64,000 nucleotides of DNA from Toxonevra muliebris (taxonomy: Eukaryota; Arthropoda; Insecta; Diptera; Pallopteridae). The notes under the pieces were generated by a model. That model did not search any database. It was not told the DNA's origin and saw only the letters and a list, made by a program, of their open reading frames with translations. The translations under genes were made by a program, and so were the position numbers. Below, in pieces: positions 10,470 through 19,545 of this stretch (positions are counted from its first letter, which is position 1; the number at the start of each line of letters is the position of its first letter). The stretch covers positions 12,104,708-12,168,707 of the forward strand of contig OY829329.1 in assembly GCA_963691655.1 (NCBI GenBank). Direction: 5' to 3'.

Positions 10470-12645
10470 TTTAGGGCTGTTTTGGGCCTGATTATCGGTT
10501 TGAATTTTTGGTCCGAATTCAGTCGAATTTCCGTTTAAATTTGGTTTGAATTTTGTTCTCAGTTTGTGTCGGGTTTTTAACCTGAGTTTGGTTTAATTTT
10601 TAGCCTGGTTTTTCGTTTTTTTTTATTCATTTTTAGGTCTCCTTTTGTATACATTTTTGCCTGTCTCCTGGTCTAAGATTTTACTTGAGTTTTGGTCAGA
10701 ATTTTGGCTTGAAATTGGTCTGAGATTTGGCCTTAAACCTAGTTTTAATTTTGTACTGAATTTCGTCCTGATTTTTGTAATTTGGTTTGAGTTTTGTGTT
10801 AATATTTAATTTGAATTTTGGTTCGAGTATTGGTCTGAATTTAAGTCAGAGAATTTAGTTTCAATTTCGGCGTGATTTTTAGTATCAGTCTTTGGTCAGA
10901 ATTTTGGCATAAATTATTCTAAAATTTTTCCCAAACCTAGTCCTTAATTTTGTACTGAATTTCGGTCTCATTTTTGGTTAATTTGATTTATATTTTGAGT
11001 TAATATTTAATCAGAATTTTATTTTGAGTATTGATCTGAATTTAAGTCGAAGTTTTAGTTTCAACTTCGGCTTGGTTTTTAAAATTGGTCTGGAATTTTG
11101 CCTAAACCTAGTCTTAATTTTGTACTGAATTTCGGTCTCATTTTTGCTTAATTTGGTTTGAGTTTTGGGTTAATATTTAATCTGAGTTTTGATTTGAGTG
11201 TAGGTCTTAATTTTAGTCGAAGTTTTAGTTTTAATTTTAGCTTAATTTTTAGTGTGAGTTTGAATTTTTATTTGAATTTAGTCTGGTTAGTTTTGGTCTG
11301 AATTTGGTCTGAAATTCGATGGTGGTGAGAATTTTGATCTAAGTTTTAGTTTGAATTTCTGACTGATTTTTAATCTAATTTTAGTCTGAATAATGGTCTG
11401 AGTTCAGGTTTGATTTTTGGTTTGAATTTGATCCAAGTTTTTGTCTGAATTTTGATCTGAGATCTGGCTTGAATTTCACTTCGAATTTTGGTTTAAATTT
11501 TGATTTGATTTTGGTTTAAGTTTTGGTCTTCTGTTGGTCATAATTTTTCTTTAAATTTTAGTCTAGTTTGATTTTTGGTTTGGTTTTTTCAGTCTGAATT
11601 TCGTTCTGATTTTCGGCCTGAATTTCCACCTGATTTTTTATTTAATTTTAGTCTGAATAGTGGTCTGAGTTCAGATGGTCAGAATTTGATGGAAGATTTT
11701 GCCTGATTTTGGACTAAATTTTGGTCTGAGATCTGGCTTGAGGGTTAGTCTGAATTTTGCTTGAATTATACTTCGAATTTTGGTTTCAATTTTGATTTTA
11801 GATTAAGTTTTTGTCTACAGTTGGCCAGAAATTTTGTCTGAATCTGGTCTGAATTTTGGTCTAAGTTTTTAATTGATTTTTGGTTTGGTTTTTTGGTCTG
11901 AATTTCGGTGATTTTTGGTTTAATTTTTGGTCTGAATTTCCACATGATTTTTTATTTAATTTTATTCCAATAGGTCTGACTTCAGGTCTGATTTTTGGTC
12001 TGAATTTAATCTAAGTTTTTGTCTGAATTTTGCTTGAATTTTACTTCAAATTTTCGTTTCAATTTTGATCTGATTTTAGTTTCAGTTTTTTTAGGTGTTC
12101 TCTTAGTCTGAATTTTCGTCTAAATCTGATCAGAATTTTGGTCTAAGTTGACCTCACTTTTGGTTTGAACTTCGCTCTGAATTTTAGTATGAATATGATT
12201 TGAATTTTGGTCTACTATTATTCTGAATTTTTGTCTGAATTTGATCTTAATTTTCGACTGAGTTTGATTTGAATTTGATCTGAATTTTAAATTAAAGTTT
12301 TGTTCTGAATTTGGTTTAAATTTTGGTTTGAGTTTTTGTTTGACTTTTTGTCTGAATTTTGGTTTAATTTTTGGTCCATACTTGATCAAAGTTTTGGTCT
12401 GAATTTTAGTTTGAAATTTTGTCCGAATTTTGGTTTGAAATTTTGTCCGAATTTTGGTTTGAATTTTTTTTCTAAATTTCGGTTTCTGGTTTCATTTTCG
12501 TTGTGAGTTTGTTCTGAGTTTTGGTCTGATTTGTATCTGAATTTTTATTTGAATTTTTTGCTGGAGTTCTGGTCTGAATTTTGTCTTCATTTAGTCTAGG
12601 TTTATGGTTTGAATTCTGTTCTCATTATTATTCTAAAATTTAGTA
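10470..12645. repeat. Degenerate ~14-bp minisatellite (GGTCTGAATTT family)
   Basis: For about 2.1 kb the + strand is built from variants of TTTTGGTCTGAATTT, TTTGGTTTGAATTTT and TTTTTGATCTGA, with no two adjacent units identical. The pattern fades at both ends (10.4 and 12.65 kb). Local longer duplications exist, for example TTTGTCCGAATTTTGGTTTG at about 12418 and again about 27 bp later. It is an old, decayed tandem array. The K/Q/N-rich minus-strand frame at 12120-12389 is its translation. Confidence 0.9.
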
Positions 12646-15112
12646 AAACCAGTTCACAATATCAAATCCTATAACCCGCCAAAGTGTTCTTTCACCTATT
12701 CTAACGATTAAAGATATCCCGGCTCTGACGAATGATCAAATTCGAACTCTGCATTTCGAATTTGATCATTCTAAAGAAAAATGCTTTCTTTAAAAGTTTT
12801 ACTCCCTAACATGTTCAAGACTGGGCTGCCTTGGTCAGCGAGCCTCTTGATCAAAAACAGATGAACATTTGGGTCTGTCTCTGAACAAGTTAGCAGATAT
12901 TTTGTTTTCGACTTCATTGAGCTATTGAACTAAATACATCAGAGTGATTCGTTCTCTTTGTAGCCCAGTCTCAAGCAAAGTTGCATTTTGTCTCTAATCT
13001 TTAATCTGATTTTGCCTATTAGTCCTGCTAATAATCTGAGCAATTGTTTCTCTATCCCGCGGGCCTCTTTTTTAAATATGAATGTATGAATGGATGACAA
13101 GCTACGAAGCATTTCATAAACAAGGAAGAATATCAGATAAAATTCATAGGCTGTAGAGTAGAATATATAGAGATCTACGCAGACTCAAAAAACTTATCAT
13201 AATGACTTGAGACAGTTAAAAACTTCTGTCTATTTCAATTTAGTCAACACCAACTCACGCAAACCATCACCAAATCCACCAAATGTCTTCCATTAACTGA
13301 CAAATAATTTGTTTTTTAGGATAATTTTCAAAAATCTATTTTTATACATTTTTCATAAAATATTTTACTTTAATGTTTGTACATTCGTTTGCTTTTTGCG
13401 ATTCATTTTTTTTTTTTTTGTTTATTTCGGTGTTTGCTCCTTAAGAATAAATACAAAAACTTACTTCTTTTCTCATTCTCATACTAAGAGTTAAACCCAA
13501 AAAACGCCCAACCATCACAATTTTGTATTCAACGTTGTCGTTTTCGTTGTAGTTGTCCAACACCGCCGCTACCGTCATTTATACCATCATTTGTGAAACA
13601 TTTGGACGCATTTACTTGTTGTAACCTCCATCCATCCATTCATCTATCCACCTACACCCACATATATTTATCAACCCACTATTCTCTAGTAACATGGGTC
13701 CTTCTGGGCACTTCTTCATTAATTTTCACGGCGGCACACACAAACAAAAGTTTGACGTTAGATAGAACGCTAGTGGCACATAGCAGCATAATACTTACTT
13801 GCTACACACGTTAGACTATCGGATATTTTCGTTTAATGGAAAGAGAAATGATGATGATGACGGGTGGAGGGAGGCAGGAAGTGTAGAAAAAAAAAGGGCG
13901 AAGTTTTTCCTTTTTTATATTTTTTCATTATTATTTTCCTGGTTCTTTTTTCAGGAAAACAGTCAGGCAAACAGTCAGGCAGGCAGGCAGCGCAAAACAA
14001 AACACTCAAATGAAAACACAAAAAAAAAAAAAAAGTAAGCACAGCATTTTTGCCAGCGGAGTTATTTTTATCGTAGAAAAATGGTACTATTTATATTAGA
14101 CCGACTGAACGACCGACACAGAGAGAGACCCTTTTTTTTCTATTAATATTACGGAGGAAGGCAAAGAAAAACGCAACAACAACAACTATACCCACACCCA
14201 CATTACCATAAGGATAAATGTACTTTACTGTGTGCTGGTGCTAGTACTTCTTCCACTACCTATTATACTTAAATTCGCTGTAGCACAGTGTATACAGTGT
14301 ACCCTAAGATTTCTAGTTATATGGAAAATAGTAGAAAAGAGTAAAAGAGTAGGGAGCTTTCAGTACAGACAATGTAAAGAAATATCGAAGTGGAAGAAAA
14401 ATAAAGAGAAAAATTCTTATTTTGATGAAGACGAGGAACAAAAACAAAAACAGCAAAAGAAAAAACAAACAACAAAAAAAAAAAAAGACTACAATGAGAC
14501 TCCGACTTCGACTCCAGCTAGTCGAAGGCATTTTGACGTTTCTCAAAGAAAAAGTGAGTGTGGAAACAAAAAAGAGGGTGAGTAGTAGTAGAGAGAATGC
14601 AAGTAGAATGAGTAGCAAGTATTTGTGTGGAGTGAGAGAGCAGTGTTTTCCTAATGAATTTCAGTGGTAACAAAAATGGCAGTAAAAGCAGCAACAAAAT
14701 GGAAAAGGGTACCCAGAAAGAAATTAAAAAAATAACCAAAAAAACAAAAAAAAAAAAAACAATTAAATCTTGCAAGAAATAAAAGCTAAAGCAAATGAAA
14801 AGCATGAACAGTAAAAGTACAAAAAAAAAATAATACAAGTATTTGTATGCAAAATGAAGGCAAAGGATAAGGTAGGTATGCAATAGCAGCAAAACTGAGT
14901 AGTAGCAATTTACTACTTTTTTCTTCTTTTTTCATTTTTTACTTGCATTGAGGGATAATCATAATTATTGTGCTGCTTTAGCGAAAATTGCAATTTTTGT
15001 GTTTATTACTAAAAAAAAAAAAAAAAAAGAAAAGGGTATACATTCTTTTTTTTATTTTTTTTATTATTGTCAATTTTGGGCTACTCCTCAGCTTGTGAAA
15101 TTTCGTTTCTCA
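12646..15112. other. AT-rich spacer with microsatellites
   Basis: No supported gene. It contains poly-T at 13410-13420, ATG/GATGAT at 13849-13861, CAGG/GGCA around 13964-13990, poly-A at 14022-14034, 14475-14486 and 15011-15028, and an A-rich stretch 14430-14880. The K-rich and F-rich frames here come from these runs. Confidence 0.6.
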
Positions 15113-15120
15113 TTTGAAGC
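15113..15120. repeat. 8-bp target duplication, left (hAT-like)
   Basis: TTTGAAGC here pairs with TTTGAAAC at 17115-17122 (7 of 8 bases), exactly abutting the inverted termini of the element. Confidence 0.75.
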
Positions 15121-15459
15121 TAGGGTTGCCAGACGGTTTTGATTTGTCTTGACTTTCCAGAGTCCCGACTTTTAGAAATTTGTCCAAATAAAATTTCCAC
15201 ATTTGTAGAGATAAAATTTTTGAGCAAACACATTAAAGAATTTAAAAATATTAAAAATATACCAGAAGTCTCAGGCGCTGAAAATATTTATGTATCGGCT
15301 CAGTGATTTAAAGTTTAAATGGTATGCTATATTGATTACACAGTGCAAAAAAATTTTTGCGCGAGATTTAACGGTTTTATAGTAATCTAGTCGCTGATCA
15401 CGACTGCTTACTCAGTTTTTCTCCAGCACATCTAGTTCTCCCACAATAGGTCTACAGAT

Positions 15460-16425
15460 GAGAGGCTGAGAGGAAAAGTTGTATAACTTCTACGTTCAGA
15501 AAAAAGTGGAATAATTTTACTTAAGAGCAAAAGCGAAACGAAATATGTTCAGAGCAAAAGTGAAACGAAATATGTTCAGAGCGTAAACGGAATAAAAAAT
15601 TATGCTATTCTTGCTCTGAAAGAATTGTTATACCATTTTTGTTCTTACTTTTATGGCGTTTCATTTTCACTCTAAACCGTATTACTTATGCCATTCTTGC
15701 ACTGACACTAAAATATTTCACTTTTGCTCTTATATAAATTTTAGCCCGCTTTTCCTCTCAGCCTGTCATTTATCATTCGAAACTGATATAAAACCGAATC
15801 GTCCTCATTTGAGAGGCTGAGAGGAAAAGTGGTATAACTTCTACGTTCAGAAAAAAAAATGGAATAATTTTACTTAAAAGCAAAAGCAAAACGAAATATG
15901 TTTAGAGCAAAAGTGAAACGAAATATGTTCAGAGCGAAAACGGAATAAAAAACTATGCTGTTCTTGCTCTGAAAGAATTGTTATACCATTTTTGTTCTTA
16001 CTTTTATGGCATTTCATTTTCACTCTAAACGGTATTACTTATGCCATTCTTGCACTGACACTCTTAATTATTTCACTTTTGCTCTTATATAAATTTTAGC
16101 CCGCTTTTCCTCTCAGCCTGTCATTTATCATTTGAAAGTGATATAAAACCGAATCGTCCTCATTTGAGAGGCTGAGAGGAAAAGTGGTATAACTTCTTCG
16201 TTCAAAAAAAAAGTGGAATAATTTTACTTAAGAGCAAAAGCAAAACGAAATATGTTCAGACCGAAAACGGAATAAAAAACTATGCTGTTCTTGCTCTGAA
16301 AGAATTGTTATACCATTTTTGTTCTTACTTTTATGGCGTTTTATTTTCACTCTAAACCGTATTACTTATGCCATTCTTGCACTCACACTCTAAATTATTT
16401 CACTTTTGCTCTTATATAAATTTCA
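15460..16425. mobile_element. Tandem array of three TIR-bearing MITE units
   Basis: Unit 1 is 15460-15767, unit 2 is 15811-16122 and unit 3 is 16166 to about 16425. Units 1 and 2 each begin GAGAGGCTGAGAGGAAAAG and end CTTTTCCTCTCAGCCTGTC, which are inverted repeats matching at 18 of 19 bases. They are joined by near-identical 43-bp spacers (15768-15810, 16123-16165), so the true tandem period is about 351-355 bp. Unit 3 lacks its right terminus; homology stops after TATAAATTTCAG. Subterminal inverted words (TAAGAGCAAAAG / CTTTTGCTCTTA) let each unit fold back. No coding sequence. Confidence 0.9.
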
Positions 16426-16472
16426 GATGTTATTAAGAAATATGTTTTTTTTTAACAGATACTATAAAGCCG

Positions 16473-16691
16473 TTGGAAAATCTCGCGCATAAGACAAAAG
16501 TTGAAGTGTCATTAGCTGTTCACCCAATAACAGAAAAAAAAGCAAAATTGAAAAATGAAGTAAGAGATTTTTCAAAATGGTCCAGCTCACGAACGGAAAT
16601 CGCTAGAACTGAAATATTTTGGGAATCATCATTAGATAGACCGAGGTTCATTTTCAGAATTGTACAACAAGACTCGTTTTTTTGTGTATGA
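16473..16691 (+). other. Unassigned 72-residue open frame in hAT interior
   Basis: An open frame of 72 residues with mixed, charged composition (VEVSLAVHPITEKKAKL, SKWSSSRTEIARTEIFW) that is not a simple-repeat translation. It is preceded by a T-rich tract ending TTTTTTAACAG at about 16458, which looks like a splice acceptor. I do not recognise the family. It could be a relic of the coding region of the element, a captured exon, or chance. Confidence 0.25.
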
Positions 16692-16712
16692 GACTCGAGA
16701 CACTTTAACGTT

Positions 16713-16954
16713 TGCCTTAATTTGCTTAAGGCCCTAACATCAAATTTTTCAATATCGAGTTTTTGATGAATTATGATTAAGCGAGTTTATTTTCATCTGT
16801 ATCGAAAATTCGAGAGATCTACATCGAAAACTTAAAATTTTTTCTTTCAGTTTAAATTACAAATTCTCGAAACAGTACTCCAAGTACAAAAATGTTTTTT
16901 GTTTCTCCTGTAAAATTTGAAAAATGCGTGTTAGGGCTTTAACAAATTAAGGCA
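16713..16954. mobile_element. Palindromic MITE, ~240 bp
   Basis: The left end TGCCTTAATTTGCTTAAGG...CCCTAACA and the right end TGTTAGGG...CAAATTAAGGCA are inverted repeats of about 28 bp with a few mismatches or indels, followed by further inverted similarity (CAAATTTTTCAA / TTTGAAAAATG). No ORF. No convincing target duplication was found, so the superfamily is unknown. Confidence 0.75.
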
Positions 16955-17114
16955 GAGATATGTATGTAAGTATATACATAAATATACAATTTTTTATATT
17001 TATTGTTTTTTGTAGTGTGGAAAAATCTTTTTTCAATGTTCAGGCGAAAGCTGAAAAATCACGATATTTTATTTTAATGTCCTGATGAATTCCGATTTGC
17101 ATCTGGTAACCCTA

Positions 17115-17122
17115 TTTGAAAC
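17115..17122. repeat. 8-bp target duplication, right (hAT-like)
   Basis: TTTGAAAC; see 15113-15120. Confidence 0.75.
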
Positions 17123-17530
17123 ACTTCTTCTTTCAATTACTTTTCAGTTTTCTTTGATTATCTTCTATTTTTCTTGAAATGGAATCCCTTTTTAATTTGT
17201 TATTTTCAACTTCCTGTTATCGTGTTTTTTTTTTAGGGAGGCGGGTGCTAGTATTCAAGAATATAGCAATTAATTTTTTCTATTTTTTTAATTAATTTCT
17301 GCTTTTTAGTTTTTAATATTCACTTATCATGCTAAATTGTCTTTGGATGAATTGAATATTGGATTATATTTTGAAATTGTAGTAAAGCTGTAATTAATCG
17401 GGCTTTGGTGTATTTTATTTGCGAATCTTTATTAGAATAGATCGAAATTACAATGGTTAGAAGAAGGATTTTGTTATGGACCTCCGTCTAGAGTTCGTTT
17501 TTCATCAAAATGGTTAACAACAAGTAACTA
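17123..17530. other. AT-rich spacer
   Basis: Nothing beyond A/T-rich sequence is seen. It ends in a TA (17529-17530) that may be the target dinucleotide of the adjacent mariner remnant. Confidence 0.5.
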
Positions 17531-17587
17531 TTGGTGTACAACTTTGCTTCCGCCGTTTTTTTTTTTTTTCTACAATTAAAAGCTTTA

Positions 17588-17599
17588 TTGTCAAAAAGT
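17588..17599. repeat. Target duplication of SINE, left
   Basis: TTGTCAAAAAGT is repeated exactly at 17909-17920. Confidence 0.9.
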
Positions 17600-17908
17600 T
17601 AGATTAGGTTGGAGTGGGTATCGAGAGACACATTTAGGCCTGAACGGCCCATTGTGATACCACATAGTTGGACCTACAGTTTAACGCCGATCCCGAACGG
17701 CGGTGTGACAATTTTTTATTGGCTCGGTGGTTTTGCCATTACCAACCAAGGTGTATATTTGCACGCTATCTAAAAGTTCTCATGCACTTCATCTTGATGG
17801 TGAATATAAGATGGTTATGAGAATTAACCACCCGACGAAGACAGGAATCGAACCCGAAACCTCCCGGATGAAAGTCTAGTGCACTACCCACTAAACTATC
17901 GAGGTCGT
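17600..17908 (-). mobile_element. tRNA-derived SINE inside mariner remnant
   Basis: A 309-bp insertion with a perfect 12-bp TSD. On the minus strand it starts GACCTCGATAGTTTAGTGGG, with an A-box-like TAGTTTAGTGGGTAGTGC near 17880-17900. A near-consensus pol III B box, GGTTCGATTCC, follows at about 17849-17859. The body continues to a 3' region with GTGGTATCACAATGGGCC and GGCCTAAATGTGT, a type of tail usually borrowed from a partner LINE, and ends in CCAACCTAATCTAA. RNA polymerase III transcription is inferred from the boxes; mobility depended on a LINE enzyme in trans. Confidence 0.88.
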
Positions 17909-17920
17909 TTGTCAAAAAGT
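17909..17920. repeat. Target duplication of SINE, right
   Basis: Second exact copy of TTGTCAAAAAGT. Confidence 0.9.
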
Positions 17921-17949
17921 ACTTACAGATGTTTTATTCAAACTATTAT

Positions 17950-18550
17950 CTGTCGCTAGCGACAACTTTCGCCCATCTCTCTTGCAATTTTCGAGTCCCA
18001 TTTCGAAAAAAGGAGATGCCTTTCGACGCGATCCATGATTGGATAAATTTTTCAACTTCCTCGTACGAACGAAAATGTTGATCCAGCAGGCCGTGCAGCA
18101 TCGAACGAAACAGATGGTAGTTGGAAGGAGCGACGTCTGGGGACTAAAGCGATCGTAGCAAGACCTTCCATTTCAGGGTTTCTAAGTAAGTCGTGAGCTG
18201 TGTGCGACGCGACGACTTTGTCTTATCTCTCTTAATACTGTGGCCGTTTTTGCCTCAACTCTTGACTCAAACGCATCAATTGATTTCGGAACCGATCTCC
18301 TGTAATGGATTAATTTGGTTTCAGTAGCTTTTAGTATATCACATAAAGCTGGACGCTGTGAATATTCGGTTTGGAGGTTGACGTTGAATCATATCCGGTC
18401 ATTCTCCATGACTTTTTGCGCTTGGAATTATTATAATGAACCCAGTTTTTGATGTTTTTCATCGCCGGCTACGATGTTATGTAGAAATCTTTTCTGATTC
18501 TGTCTTTGAAACAGTTGTTCACATAAATATTTTGCAAGAGCTATCGGTTT
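17950..18550 (-). pseudogene. mariner transposase remnant with lost catalytic residue
   Basis: Cut-and-paste transposase of the DDD family. Minus-strand reading, with frame changes, shows LCEQLFQRQNQKRFLHNIVAGDEK (first catalytic Asp codon at 18461-18463) and YNNSKRKKSW. These are followed by STSKPNIHS, a KLLKPN*SITGDRFRNQLMRL segment containing a stop, and RTQLTTYLETLKWKVL. Then come SPDVAPSNYHLFRSMLHGLL, SYEEVEKFIQSWIASK and LQERWAKVVASD. In intact relatives the SPDVAPS motif is followed by Asp (third catalytic residue); here the codon at 18120-18122 gives Asn. The HDNA motif of the second Asp is also unrecognisable. The helix-turn-helix N-terminus is missing. Confidence 0.85.
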
Positions 18551-18785
18551 TACTTATACCGGGCAGTGTATTTCTTATCATGCCCTCTCCCCTTGAAATC
18601 CTTCTGCAAAATGAAAGGAATATGGATTTTATCGGGACTGAGTTATATGTGTCATAACGCCTTTCACTTAACTAACCGAATACCATTCATGTCGGACCAG
18701 GGTTACTCTACAAATAGTGATTTCGAGGGGTCAGTCCATCAAGACCCTACTAGTCAATAATCACACCTACCCCCCATATAAATAA
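18551..18785. other. Unassigned junction sequence
   Basis: Lies between the mariner remnant and the LINE remnant. No coding similarity is recognised on either strand. Confidence 0.4.
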
Positions 18786-19545
18786 AATTATCAAAATCAC
18801 AACCTCAAATCAGTGGAGGGAGAGCCTCATAGCAATAGCTCATCAACATAGTGTTACCTCGATCTGGGTTCCGAGACATTGGAACATTATGGGGAACGTT
18901 ATGGCTGACGAATTGGCGTGAAAAAGATCTTCACTGAGGGAATCACAGGCTGAACCAGTATTAACACCACTAACTACAGTTAAGAGCGGAATCGCAACAG
19001 CATATCTCCAAAAAGCCAAATGTGTGTGGAATCGGCTAACGGAATGGAGCACCAGCAGAACGTTACGGCCGTGCTACGATCGGAGGAAAACGGAGCAACT
19101 CATCAACAAAAACTGAAGGGATGTATGAAGACTTACAGAAGTCATTATAGACTTCTGGAATATCGGAGTACAAGCAGCAGAATGGCCTTCCCTTACAACA
19201 CTTATTGCTGCAGCTGCAAACAACCAAAGGAAAAAGAAACGGTAAGCCACTTCCTCTGCAAGTGCCCAGCCTTATGGCAGGATAGGCTGAACGCTCTGGG
19301 TAAACCACTCTACAACAGCCTCGAAGAGCTATCGAAAACCAACATCATCGACCTACTCAAGAACCCAAACGAAATGGCTATTACCAAATCGTTTAAACTT
19401 GCAAAAAAAATAATTAAGGATGTGGCAACAAAATGGTGCGTTAGCCCTAATTGGGTTCGTGGATCGAACTATCACTTCAAACAAACAAACAAACAAACAA
19501 TAAAATATATAATCGATATGAATAGAGAATTAAATTAATTACATA
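18786..19545 (+). mobile_element. LINE 3' fragment (RNase H end and knuckle), family 2
   Basis: A degraded non-LTR element with an RNase H C-terminal motif (HSVTSIWVPRHWNIMGN...ADELA; usual WVPGH...GNE.AD) near 18845-18920. A region similar to the fragment at 34275-34625 follows (RDVWRLTEVI... versus KDISRLTEVI...), then a zinc-knuckle-like CCSCKQPKEKETVSHFLCKC near 19207-19266. The end is an (AAAC)n-rich tail near 19480-19500. Frames change at least twice. The 5' part (RT) is absent. Confidence 0.78.
18840..19490 (+). pseudogene. LINE RNase H/knuckle ORF remnant
   Basis: Only the last catalytic part of RNase H survives: WVPRHWNIMGN then ADELA, followed by a stop. The final 170-residue open frame (19020-19538) holds an R-S-H-Y/L-L-E-Y stretch, the knuckle CCSCKQPKEKETVSHFLCKC (C-x2-C...H-x4-C spacing), and a helical tail LNALGKPLYNSLEELSKTNI ending in KIIKDVATKW. 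The Arg replacing Gly in VPGH, the stop after ADELA and the frameshifts show it is dead. No start codon is meaningful because the copy is truncated. Confidence 0.75.

Larger units (their letters stand above)
15121..17114. mobile_element. hAT-like non-autonomous element, 2.0 kb, with nested MITEs
   Basis: The left terminus TAGGGTTGCCAGAC is matched by TAGGGTTACCAGAT read inward from the right end (GTAACCCTA at 17107-17114). An 8-bp TSD with one mismatch flanks it, the length typical of hAT transposition. No hAT transposase or dimerisation motif is recognisable. The interior carries a three-unit MITE array (15460-16425), an unassigned short frame (16473-16691) and a palindromic MITE (16713-16954). 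Confidence 0.75.
17531..18550 (-). mobile_element. mauritiana/maT-like mariner remnant
   Basis: On the minus strand, sequence from about 18550 to 17950 encodes a decayed mariner-type transposase. The sequence at 17531 (TTGGTGTACAACTTTGC, preceded by TA) looks like the 3' inverted terminus of such elements. The matching 5' terminus was not found, so the element is truncated or rearranged upstream. A SINE (17600-17908) sits between the coding end and the terminus. Confidence 0.75.

Noticed and set aside
12120..12389. 89-residue K/Q/N-rich minus-strand frame
   Set aside because: It is the translation of the degenerate GGTCTGAATTT minisatellite; its repetitive residues follow the DNA repeat.
14232..14892. 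Several 100+ residue frames on both strands
   Set aside because: Mirror-image K/E-rich and F/L-rich translations of an A-rich stretch.
17840..17908. tRNA gene on the minus strand
   Set aside because: A and B boxes are present, but the region lies inside a 309-bp unit with TSDs and a LINE-like tail, and no complete cloverleaf was visible; it is a SINE head.
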